From the NCBI GenBank assembly GCA_009760855.2, contig WPIO01000005.1, positions 62,001 to 126,000 on the forward strand: a stretch of 64,000 nucleotides of DNA. The letters run 5' to 3'. The notes under the pieces are model-generated. The model ran no database searches. It had not been told where the DNA came from and was given only the letters and a program-made list of their open reading frames with translations. The DNA is from Cristatella mucedo. Taxonomy: Eukaryota > Bryozoa > Phylactolaemata > Cristatellidae. A program made the translations under genes and the position numbers. Shown here piece by piece: positions 36,343-64,000 of the stretch (positions are counted from its first letter, which is position 1; the number at the start of each line of letters is the position of its first letter).

Positions 36343-37171
36343 GAGCTCGATGGCGGTAACCCGAGTTACCACGGTAACTCGGGTGCTCGCGGACTGCGAT
36401 ACCTACCTGAATATTGGTCCAAATTATATGAAAATAGGTTAAAAATGTCGCGCTCGTCGAGTTCTATTTGTCAGCAGAAAGACAGCGATTTCGAAAACGA
36501 TGATTAACATTGCTCCAGTTCGCAGCGGCTGGCCAGATCCAGGGCAAGGATTCAGGGCTCGATCACGAAAATGGAGCCTATTTTTTTTTAGAGAAATAGC
36601 TCAATATTGATGGCTGATTTGGGACAACCGCTGGTGCCTTCTTCGGGCACCCCACAGAGCGTATCTGCACGCCTGGAGCAGCCTTCTGTGCTGATGCTCT
36701 ATTTTTTTCTGCCACGCGTCTGCGCCATTACGGATGCCGCCGCCAACGGCGCGCCAATATTGTCAGGATCTTCGTCTTCACTTTCAGCGATACCACCCAG
36801 GCGAGCACCGGCGCCGCGATAACGGACCTCCTGCATAATCTTTTCAGACCAGTGGGTGGCAATGAAGTTCCCGGGAAATTTTTCCGAGAACTTGCACACC
36901 AGTTCCATTGCGTTGTTAAGAACATCATTGCTAACATCTTTTATATCGTCATTATAGCCAACCATAGCGTGCATCCTTTCATTGAGCTCTTGTGCACATA
37001 GTTATTCAGATTGCTCCGACATGATTCTGACGGTGCCACTCTTGAATCAGGTCAACGGCATTTTCGACTTCGAAACGCTATATTTTTTTAGAGCAGCTAT
37101 CCGCAAAATAAATAATTAATTGCAATTCTACTTGCAGAAATTCGGTAACCCGGGTTACCGCCATAGGGCTC
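36343..37171. mobile_element. Non-autonomous DNA transposon with ~27-base inverted ends
   Basis: The left end GAGCTCGATGGCGGTAACCC and the reverse complement of the right end GAGCCCTATGGCGGTAACCC match, and the match continues through GGTTACC. ATAT flanks both sides (36339-36342, 37172-37175). A subterminal hairpin (ACCCGAGTTACC with GGTAACTCGGGT) follows the left end. No transposase is recognised; the superfamily is undetermined. Confidence 0.7.
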
Positions 37172-37178
37172 ATATATA

Positions 37179-38009
37179 CAGTGGTACCTCTGCTTACGAG
37201 TATCTCGGCATAAGTGTGTTTTGAGATACGAGTTGTCTGTCGGCCAATTTTTTGCTTCGAGTTGCGATGTAGAAAACGGGTTACGAGCCAGCTTCAGATA
37301 CTCCACCGTTAGTTGCCGCAGTGAACGTCACACTGCGTGTGGTTACTCGGGCCAATAAGGAGAGGGCAGCGAACGGCGTTCCGGTGCAAGACGCCGCCCT
37401 ACGACCGTAGGGCGTGGCTCCTATGCAGGCCTGTTGTTTCGTTCCCAGACAGACTCGAGCGAGCTATCGTGGTGCTTGGACAGACAAGATCGCAAGACTC
37501 CGTTGTTAAATCCGATTATGGCAGGAACAGCTAAGTACGTACTGTACTATATTTAGGCAAAATCATTGTGTGAGAGTTCGTCGTATAACTGATAACAATC
37601 GGCGCGTCCACCTAAAGGCTCAGCCAATCAACTGAAACCGAAGAAACCCAGGTGAAAAAGGCAAAAATCGGCGAATAAGATTCAGGTATTCATTTCAGCC
37701 TTTCTCCTCTAACTTTATTAGCATTCTCAAGTCGTCTGACCTCCAAGTTTTTCCTATACATTAGTAATAAAGCAACCCGTTTATTGCAAGCCGTTCAATT
37801 ATATTGATTTAAAAATAATATTCGTTATTTATAAGTACATTTTTTAATTTTAAAAAATCGACCAAAAATTGCAGTGTTTTTTGGGGGTCTGAAACGGATT
37901 AATGACGCTTCAATTCATTTCAATGGGGAAAATTGATTTGACGTACGAGTAATTTGAGTTACGAGCTCCGGCATTGAACGCAGTAAACTCGTAAGCCGAG
38001 GTACCACTG
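37179..38009. mobile_element. Tc1/mariner (pogo/Tigger-type) non-autonomous element
   Basis: The ends are CAGTGGTACCTCTGCTTACG and, reversed, CAGTGGTACCTCGGCTTACG, with TA at both borders (37177-37178, 38010-38011). These termini are characteristic of pogo/Tigger-type elements. The 831-base body has no intact transposase. It abuts the preceding TIR element with only a few bases between. Confidence 0.85.
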
Positions 38010-38011
38010 TA

Positions 38012-38057
38012 TATACATATATATATACATATATATATATTGTATGCATATATATAC
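38012..38057. repeat. TA-rich microsatellite
   Basis: ATATACATATATATA-like repeats between the mariner element and a SINE tail. Confidence 0.85.
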
Positions 38058-38195
38058 TTCATTTGTATAGCGCACTAAGGGAGCCTCGTCTATATCGCTT
38101 CTCGTAATCTAACAGGCTCTATCCCACGACTTTTTTGTAGTTGATAAAGGCGAGCACCTTACATCTGCCCCAAACCAGGTCGGTGCCATTTCCAT
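38058..38195 (-). mobile_element. SINE family 1
   Basis: The plus strand CATTTGTATAGCGCACTAAG, CTATCCCACGACTTTT and GGCGAGCACCTTACATC correspond to reversed tail, B-box region and A box. It is diverged but collinear with the 22120 copy. Confidence 0.7.
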
Positions 38196-39494
38196 GTATC
38201 CTGCAGTGATCTTGATTACAAATTATAGAAAACAGTGTCCGAGATTCACCTAATCCCACTCAAAGTCGCACGTGCATTCTCATGCAAATGGCCTCCCACG
38301 GTTCTGCCCATTCAGTGCCGCCGTCTTCCGCCGGACGCTGGCTTAGCAGGCTTGCGTGTTTCAGCTCGGCGGTGGCGGAGTTCGAAAGGTTTCCATGCTT
38401 TCGGTTTTTAATAGTTCGAATTCGAAAAGTGCAAATCACCTCTCGCGACAGCCATAAACGAGGGCCGATTACAAGCGGCCAGCGTTCGCCAGGTCTCTGC
38501 GTGCCGTTCTGAGAAGCTAGCGATGTTTTGGATGTCTGAAGTCGCCTTTTCAAAGAGTTCATTAAGGTTATGTGTTTTTTCAAAAATCCGATTTACCTCA
38601 AGCAGAAACCAGTTTTCTCTAGAAAACTGACGGTGCTCTCCATCAGAGTGTTCAACGCCATCGCGATTAGCAACAGCGAGCTTCACAGAGGCGTAGCGAG
38701 CGGGGCGGGGGACGGGCGCCAAGGTCAAGGAGGCGCCGAAAGCAAAACGGATTGCGTGTTGTTTATTTTTTTATAAATATTTCTATGTGAAAGTACCAAT
38801 CTCGATTTCAAGCAAGTCCTTGTTTCAATGGACTTGACCGTTGCTTGCTGAGCTAGTTAAGCATGCTTCCGGACCGAGCTGTAGCCTGACGCTCTGGCGG
38901 CGCACACGCGACGACGCGGAAACGCCGAGGCGGCTTGTACCTCCGTATATTCGGCTTGCTCTCGCAGAGCAGCGAGTTCACGTCTCCGTCCGCGTTCCAA
39001 CTGCCCTTACCGTCCGCTCGCCTTCTCCTGCCTGCCACAGGCGGGCTGCGTCGCATCAAGGGCGAGCCCGGCCTGTCACGGAGGGTCAAGGGCGAACCAG
39101 CGCACCGTGGCTGAGCACCGATGCGAGCAGCGTTTTGCGCAATTATGTGCGATGGTGATTATTGTGTGACTTTTGACCTGGCTACTATATAAGGCGTGAG
39201 TCTGACCGCAGTCGCTCTCCTGGAGCAACGGTGTGCCGGTTGGTGAGTCTAGAGCTGAGCGTGAGCCGCTGTGAGCCTGTTAGCGAGTTGGATGGAAGTC
39301 ACATGTGTGCCAGCCATCAAATACAGGCTAGTGTTGGGCTTTTACCAATATGGTTTTGTTGCTAGCGCTGACCGCAGAATATCAAGCGCTATATTTTTAT
39401 CGTTTAATGTTGCTAGCAGCAGGTCTCTGCACATTGCACGCGTTGTGCCGCTACCCAAACTAGCGAGGGTTTCGCAGTTGAGTGAGTCGGTCTG
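38196..39494. other. Spacer with a promoter-like repeat
   Basis: At about 39183-39290 a TATATAAGG box is followed by GTCGCTCTCCTGGAGCAACG and GAGCGTGAGCCG. The same order recurs at 42650-42740. The rest shows no gene. Confidence 0.45.
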
Positions 39495-39950
39495 GCCTAT
39501 CTAACAGATCTACTCCCTACCAGGCTAAGCATCGTACGACCCGCTTTTCGGAATCCAACCATTTGCCTGTACCTCGTACGAATCTCTAATCCCTTGGAGA
39601 CCGTGCCTTTTGTTCGTATCCTCCCAAAGTCTGGAACTCGCTTCAACAGACGTGACAACATCCCCTGACTTGAAAACAAAAGCATTTATTTATCGCAGAA
39701 ATTAGTGGTTCCATGTGATTCATCGTTTGTTTGCTTACACATGCTGACACATTGCATGCTGCCACTAACCATATTTGCATGCTGACCCTGTGCTTGTCAC
39801 CTCTAACCATCTTATGCTTGCTGTCATTGAGCATCCTACAACTAACCATTCGATCATGGCTCCTTTGCAGAAAATGCAAATTGCCTAGAAAAAAATTGAG
39901 TTCTCCGAGGGCGCTATAACAAATGGATTATTGTCATTATTTTTATTATT
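39495..39950 (+). mobile_element. LINE 3'-end fragment
   Basis: It contains CCCGCTTTTCGGAATCCAAC, CTTGGAGACCGTGCCTTT and the 3' UTR with GCCTAGAAAAAAATTGAG followed by a TTATTATT tail. It is frameshifted. Confidence 0.8.
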
Positions 39951-40639
39951 ACGGCTACTGCATACTTTTGCACATTTATCAGTCACCCCAATCTATTTTC
40001 GGAAGACACGGGAGAAAAAAGGCACGTGGTGACCAGCGCAGACAACGAAAACTCGACGAGAAGAAACAAGCGAGCTAATCCATCAAGCGAATCCATATAG
40101 AAGGTGCTAGAAGGTGCTAGAAAGTTTCTTGTAGGAGGCACAGTTGAAGAACAATGAAGACACAGGAAAACATCAGATCAGTGTTGAAAGTCACAGAGGG
40201 AATAAGGAAAAACAGCTGTAGGAGGACGAAAAAAAAAGCAGGGTGGAGACTGTGAAAAGTATAGGGAAGAGGAGGAACAAAGGTGAAGGCCGAAAGCATC
40301 ACGACAACGCTGGAGAAAAAACAGTCTGCAAGGTAAAAGCTTCATTAAAAAAGCTTTGCTCTGTGAAGATGAAGACAGCATTTGAACCATAGAGGTGCAA
40401 GCACTACCACAAAATAAGAAGATACAAAATCTACTGCAATTTCTTTCCTAAGTGCTTACCCTGAATAATATTGGCTATCCAAAGTTTGACCAAACCTGTT
40501 TTGCGCGTCATTCCGCAGCCACTTTGAACTGAACTTGTACTACGAGGATCTAGCCCGTTTCAGAAAAAAAGAAGGATCATTTGCTGGAAAATGTGGTCGA
40601 GCCATGAGCACAGCCTAGCTCAAGAGGCAATTTGCTAAT

Positions 40640-41452
40640 GGGCATGAAGTTAGCTGGACCTGGCCGGTACACTCTCCCTCAACATAGTCAGCATATTGCT
40701 TCTGTTGTTTGCTCTTCCCTATGTCCACCCAAAATCCCTGATCGTCACTTGAATTGGCTAAAGGGTTTGGCCAGTGGAGGAAACCGGAAAAACCGATTGC
40801 CACTGAAAACAGCCCTTCTCACCATAAGGCTTTCACCACATGGAAAGAAACACAGAGGAGACTTCACAGGGGAAGTGGAATAGGTACTGCTGTTCAGACA
40901 CAAATCTTACCGGAAAAACAACGATGGCAAGAAGTCCTAAAGAAATTTCTCAGTTGCATCACGTTCTTGGTTCTTTTAAGCCTGGCATTGTGTGGTCACC
41001 AAAGAGTGTTGGCCTGGCCAGAGAGGAAAACACTGGAAACTTCTTGGTTCTTCTTCATCTTCCAGCTCGGTACGATCCTCTTCTGCAATCACACCTAGAC
41101 CACGCCAGAAAGAATTCAAATTCAGTCTCTTATCTATCTCACCAAGCAGAAAATGGGTTCCTTAGTATACTTGCATCCACAGTCTGAGACAAGCTACTCT
41201 TCGACATAAGGCGAAGCAAGTACTGTGGAACTCTGTTTGACTCAACTCCTGATTTGGTAAACCGCGAGCAGATGTCCGAGGTCATTAGATATGTCAGTAT
41301 TGATTTTGCCAACAAAACAGCCATCACCAAAGAGTCTTTTCCGGGCCTTCTTCAAATCTACGCAGATGATGCTGCAGCAATTGAGGGTCTCATCTTGGAA
41401 AAAATCGAATCCGACAAAATTTCCTTGCAATATTGCAGGTTGCAGTGCTAGC
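40640..41452 (+). pseudogene. hAT-type transposase relic, frameshifted and truncated
   Basis: Three frames together resemble the zinc-finger/DUF4371 region of hAT-family transposases (as in ZBED/ZMYM-type domesticated genes). The visible blocks are the W...F..W.....HE.S..H...... region, FLVLLHLPARYDP, VSYLSHQAENGFLSIL and LFDSTPDLVNREQMSEVIRY. The last block, with DSTPD..N.EQMS.VIRYV, is the clearest. The sequence ends at YCRLQ, where the conserved GQGYDNA should follow. A SINE starts at that point, so the rest is missing or displaced. Confidence 0.7.
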
Positions 41453-41625
41453 CAGGATGGCACACTAGGTAAGGCGGTTGCTTTTCATGACCTTGGTCCT
41501 GAAGTCATGGGTTCGAATCCTGCTGTTGGCGATCCTTTATTGCCGCTGCAAGCGGCGATGATAGCCGTAAAGGCTCTTCCGTTGCTAGATAAAAGAGGCT
41601 GTTAAATCAGCTAGTATTTTTTACG
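41450..41625 (+). mobile_element. SINE family 2, full-length copy
   Basis: TAGGTAAGGCGGTTGC (A-box side) and GGGTTCGAATCC (exact B box) are followed by GATCCTTTATTGCCGC, GATAGCCGTAAAGGCTC and GCTGTTAAATCAGC. It abuts the end of the hAT relic. Confidence 0.82.
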
Positions 41626-42571
41626 ATAACGCAGGATTCATGTCTGGCCACTTGTCAGGTGTCTAAAAGAGAATGGTGTCCAGAAATGATATGGCAATTT
41701 TTGTAAACTGTGATAAAACTCCTTATCCAAGGCACGTTTTCTTTGTAAGTACGATATGCATTGCTCAAACTGGCCATTCGAATTTGTAATTAAAATGGTC
41801 GATGTTTTTCCCCTTCGGCTGTGATTCTGTCCGTGTTTCTGCTTTTTCTATGTCTTCTTGTTTCTCTCGGCTAATACGAAAGGGCGTTTGTTCCCTGTGT
41901 TCTTTTGTAGCTTCGACGCTGCAATGTGCGGTACCACTGTCAGAACCAGTTCCGTTCCGGAACCCTCTGCTTTGTCTGCAGGGCTATAAGTCTGTCTTAT
42001 TCTTCTTCTATACTTTCCGTCTCTGCATACGGTTGCAATAACTCCGCTTGGATAAATCGAAGATGTGGCGTGAGAAGCGACACCTGCCGGTGGAGGAGGC
42101 GATCGTGACGGTGATGCTCAATTGCAGCTACCGTCGGCTGATAGCAAGATGCTGATGACAGGCTTCCGCAGCTTCTACGACGCTGTTCACTGCTAGCGGT
42201 AGGCGCCGGCACGACGATAGAGCCAGCGTATCGTCCACTCCAGCATGGCGCCGGATACCGCGTCCAGCTACCAGCAATGCAGACGACATCTGGAGACCAC
42301 AGACTCGATTGACGCTGTCGCAGGCGTTACGAGTCGATGAGCAACCGAATGTACGAGGACGGACATGTATTTTAAGGAAGGAAGAGACAGTGCAATGCAC
42401 CAAGATTACGAACTGCGAGCATGGCCGCTGAATTTTAACTGAGAGCTGCTTTTGAGATAGCCGCGACAGAGGCTTATGAACAGACCAAGCAATGATTAAA
42501 TATGAATGAGATTTATTGTATGACTAATGACCTGGCTGTCGTTTGGTTCGCACATCAGAGAGCCAGCCGAT
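41626..42571. other. Unassigned spacer
   Basis: No gene, LINE or SINE recognised. Confidence 0.3.
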
Positions 42572-42760
42572 GAACAACGCCAACGGTTTATTGCACAAGG
42601 CACGGAGCAGCAAGACGCACGACTGCCTTCGCCCCCTTCTCACACTGGCCATTATAAATAAAGCACGGTCGCTGTCTTGGAGCAAGGTAGTGAGTCCTAG
42701 CGGTGAGCGTGAGCTGCCGTAAGCATGTAAACGAGTCTGTAACGCCGAAGGCTCGGCGGA
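42572..42760. repeat. Repeat with TATA-box-like core
   Basis: Bases 42572-42646 are nearly identical to 31976-32050. Directly after come TTATAAATAAAGC and GTCGCTGTCTTGGAGCAAGG, then GAGCGTGAGCTGCCG, resembling 39183-39290. It may be an LTR-type promoter, but no LTR pair was found. Confidence 0.5.
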
Positions 42761-44679
42761 GTGGGCGTAACCTGCCGCCAACCGTGCGGCGTAACCTACT
42801 CCCGAATGCGGTTCGGTGCGCGCCTACGCGAAATCAGCAGGCCGCTAGGAAACGAATGTTTCTAGCGCTGGCCTACTTACCATTACTATGGGGGTTGTGA
42901 GTTCGCGGCTTGGATTGGAAAGCGAGACACACAAATAGGGGATTTTGCCAAGCTTTATTCGAAAGCGCACAATGTCACTGCGCGTCTAGCTCAGTTTTAC
43001 CTCCACCCTCCTCGCAGGCTCTCAACAGCACAAGCACTCTTTGCGGGCGAAATGCATCCCCGCACTTAGGCTACCGACATCTATTATGGGGAACGACCTA
43101 AATAAGACGGGGCAGCCCGAACCAGACCCTAGATCCTGACTGGAGAACTGGGGCTCCGCTTCTACTGCGAACGCAGGAATAACTCACACGCTACACCGAA
43201 CTACTTCTAGTTAGTACCGACAAATCTCTATGCCGGGACTACGAGCGCCCCCCTCCCCACACACATAAAACACAAACACAAAATGCGAGCCACGGGCGCT
43301 ATATGACCCTATTTGGGAGAGTTCACCGAATCCTCTTGGCGCTGCCTCGCTCTGTCCCGTCAATCGCCGGCGAACAGCCCGCCCTCCTCCCTCGCTTTCA
43401 GAGAAACGAGTCCGGCAACCACCGGCGACGGCGTCGAAACTGAGCCGAAGACGAAGAAGGAACCCCGACTGAGCGTCGCCCTACCATTATATAACTAGCC
43501 GGAAAATGGAGTTGACAAGCCAGCCGATATCAATTGCCTCATGATCCTACTCTGAACGCTGCATCCTCTTGCTCACAGCTCGAGAACGCAGGTGCTCTTC
43601 AGCCACTTCACTCATTCTCACGGGAACCGTCTATCAGGACCGGCGCGTTCTAGAGCACGCACGAGCTTTTCAGCCACCTTTCTCGTTCTCACGGAAACCC
43701 GTCCAGCAAACTCTAGGACGGCTGGCGGCGATAGTGACCTTGAACAAGCGCTGTCCTATTCTTAAATTGCTAGCCAGGACTATAGGGTTGACAGGTAGGC
43801 CAGCAGCCGATTACCAACCAATCACCTCACGATCGTACTACGACGGCTGCGTTCTCTTGCTCAACACTCAAGGACAGAGGTGTTTCATCCTGAGCAGTTC
43901 TTGTGCGCCCTAAAATTGAGCCAGGCCGGTGCTGTGCTACAAGTCCGCTGGAAGTGTTGTGTTACTGTGTCTCCGGCTGCTGCAGCACTAGTGGAGTCTC
44001 ACGGAGACACGAAGACACGAGCAGGCGAACGCGAACGGTGAACGAGACTCTCTCTTTATTCCTCCAGCGGGTACATATATAAGCTAGGGGCTGACTCACC
44101 ACAGATAAGGGAGTGCATCCGTGGTGAGCCACCGCTGTGGGCCACAAGCCCACATCAAAGGCTGCACCGAGCCAACCGCCCAACCACCCGCCGAGAGCGG
44201 GGCACTGCACACCAGTGGCCGAGAAGCAACAGGGACACACAACAGAAGTCATCTGACGTATCAGCCGTAATATAAAGGCTTTCGTTCGTGTATTCTAGTA
44301 CGCTGTTGCTGATAGCACGGTGTTCGGAATAGCGAGCGGTGTGTCGTTACTAATGGCGTAGTTCGAGCTTGACGTATTAGCACATTGCTTACGCGGGGCC
44401 GCTACCCGAACATGTGAGGCTCCTGCGATCATAACAGCTGCGACAAAATCGGTTGCTATCTCAGTTTAATGGATCGAGCCCGAGTTTGTTGTCATGAAAA
44501 CGTGACGGGACGTAAGAGTGTGAGGAGATTTGTGTTGTTAAAGGTTAGCGGTCGTGGCTTCTCCTAAGCAGTAGAGCTGTATTGACCCTCAAGTTTATTG
44601 AGTATCCAGCAGGCAATTCCTCATTGCTCGCGGCAGGCCGAAGCGATAGCTACTAATAAAAGTTCTTTCGACGATATAC
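42761..44679. other. Unassigned spacer with a duplicated segment
   Basis: A ~90-base segment at about 43512-43602 recurs diverged at 43786-43882 (GTTGACA..., CAGCCGAT..., CTCTTGCTCA, AGGTG). No gene is recognised. Confidence 0.35.
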
Positions 44680-44963
44680 GAATGAAGCCAAATTTAAAAA
44701 GAACCTAAAAACATACCTATTTGGGACAGCATTTAGTGGGTCCCTATGATTCGTCCTTCATGTGCTTGTGCATGCTGACACTGTGCATGCTGCCACTAAC
44801 CACATTTGCATGCTTACTCTGTCTGTGCATGTCACCCCTAACCACGTTGTTCATGTCGTTTATCAAGCATGATATTACTCACGATTCTATCGCGTTTGCC
44901 TTTACAGCAAATATTTTAAGCGCTAGAAAGAGATTGATTTCTCCGAGGGCGCTTTATCAAGTG

Positions 44964-45008
<45 letters not shown>

Positions 45009-45012
45009 TACT
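44680..45012 (+). mobile_element. LINE 3'-end fragment with (TTA)n tail
   Basis: It contains AAAAAGAACCTAAAAACATA, GCATTTAGTGGGTCCC, the 3' UTR GCGCTAGAAAGAGATTG and a (TTA)n run at 44966-45012. It lies about 320 bases upstream of the polycystin start codon. Confidence 0.82.
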
Positions 45013-45331
45013 TTGGTCATAGCCAAACGGCAAATCTGGATAAATTGAAACAGGAGACCAGCGCCACACTAGCCGCGCCCACAATTTTCCAGCTATCCAC
45101 TCCTGCGACTGCTGTCCGGCAGCGTACGCATAGTCCCAGATCTTGTAAAATATTGTAGCTCACTAACTGCGCCATTCTATGGAAACATAATAACCCTTCG
45201 AGATCCATAAAGAATGTAAGTTTTCAGTGGTGCCTCAAGTGGTACCGGAAGCACCTTCCTGGTGGGCGGTGCCAGGCGTGTTTTGGCGCTGGTGATCCTG
45301 GCTGGTGCGACGCTGCTGAGGGCTCGCCAAC

Positions 45332-63488
<18,157 letters not shown>

Positions 63489-64000
63489 GTCGATGGTTAT
63501 TTGCAGACTCGGGCCTAGACTCGGGCTCAGGAATCTCTGTCACATTTGGCACGCTCGGTCTCACCTGCCGACGACTTTACGAGATAGCCACCTGCTGCAT
63601 TAGCCTGATTGTGCCTCAAAAACCTGACCATTCCTTTTAAGGACTTCGTTATGCAGATTAGGTACATTCCCCCCCCCCATGTTTCCATGGCCTTTTCAAC
63701 ACCGTTCTCACAATAGCTTACCGGCACAAAGAAACGGCCATTCAAAGTCTGGCTTGCACGGACGCTTTGTCAGTTTCAAGAAGTCATAGAAAATGCCACC
63801 ATTTCACTGTTGCATGAGACCGGCTGCTGGAAAGTGGTCGGCAGTGAGTGCAACTGTAGGCCAATAAAAGACTGTAGCTTCAGCCCAGGGTATCTGCACT
63901 GGCTGCTGTGAAGGCACCTGCTGTGAACTGCTGCCTACAGCCACTAGGGTCCGTCGCGGTAACGCTCGACCTGAAGAAGTGGCTCCCGTGGTGCCGTAGC
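63489..64000. other. 3' UTR and flank of the polycystin-like gene
   Basis: No coding block (EF-hand or coiled coil) was recognised between the stop and the window end. Confidence 0.45.
63863..63868 (+). terminator. Poly(A) signal for the polycystin-like gene
   Basis: AATAAA lies about 375 bases after the TGA stop, a plausible 3' UTR length, supporting the short-tailed ending. Confidence 0.55.

Noticed and set aside
41500-41535. Possible tRNA gene from an exact B box (GGGTTCGAATCC)
   Set aside because: There is no full cloverleaf or acceptor stem. The same body recurs in SINE family 2 copies.

Overview
This is animal (metazoan) genomic DNA. Three animal-type membrane or Golgi genes with GT-AG introns are embedded in introns full of decayed LINEs, tRNA-derived SINEs, DNA-transposon relics and very long TG/AC microsatellites. 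Nothing bacterial is visible: no operons, Shine-Dalgarno sites or CRISPR. The gene set (glycine-transporter-like SLC6, GT11 fucosyltransferase, polycystin-2-like channel) and the repeat types fit an invertebrate, but I cannot name a species.

Layout. (1) 499-12109, + strand: the 3' half of a sodium/chloride-dependent SLC6 transporter of the glycine-transporter type. Five exons run from TM7 to the stop codon; the 5' exons lie before the window. Its 8-kb third visible intron carries two LINE relics, AC and TG arrays, and a 3.4-kb foldback transposon (6163-9584). That transposon has ~0.9-kb near-identical inverted arms and an exact 8-bp target-site duplication. (2) 12110-29000: no confident host gene. 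It holds SINEs, a 579-bp TG array, a LINE relic split by a ~2-kb insertion and then hit by a SINE, and two long LINE copies in opposite orientations. (3) 29207-31740: a complete single-exon alpha-1,2-fucosyltransferase (GT11) on the - strand in a GC-rich island. (4) 31740-45300: mobile-element-rich spacer with SINEs, LINE tails, two abutting DNA transposons at 36343-38009, a hAT-type transposase relic at 40640-41452, and a GC-rich island at 34.8-36.2 kb with no recognised gene. (5) 45332-63488, + strand: a polycystin-2-like TRPP channel that I reconstruct as nine exons and 646 codons. All splice phases agree and the total length is divisible by three. Its introns hold a polypyrimidine/AC tract, a cluster of perfect stem-loops and a 2.5-kb LINE.

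The three host genes are not an obvious pathway. Two are plasma-membrane or ciliary transport proteins and one is a Golgi glycosyltransferase. The clearest interacting system is the mobile-element community. A tRNA-derived SINE (six copies) has a 3' tail resembling the 3' end of the resident LINE, as expected for a SINE borrowing that LINE's machinery. The foldback element carries no transposase and would need one supplied in trans.
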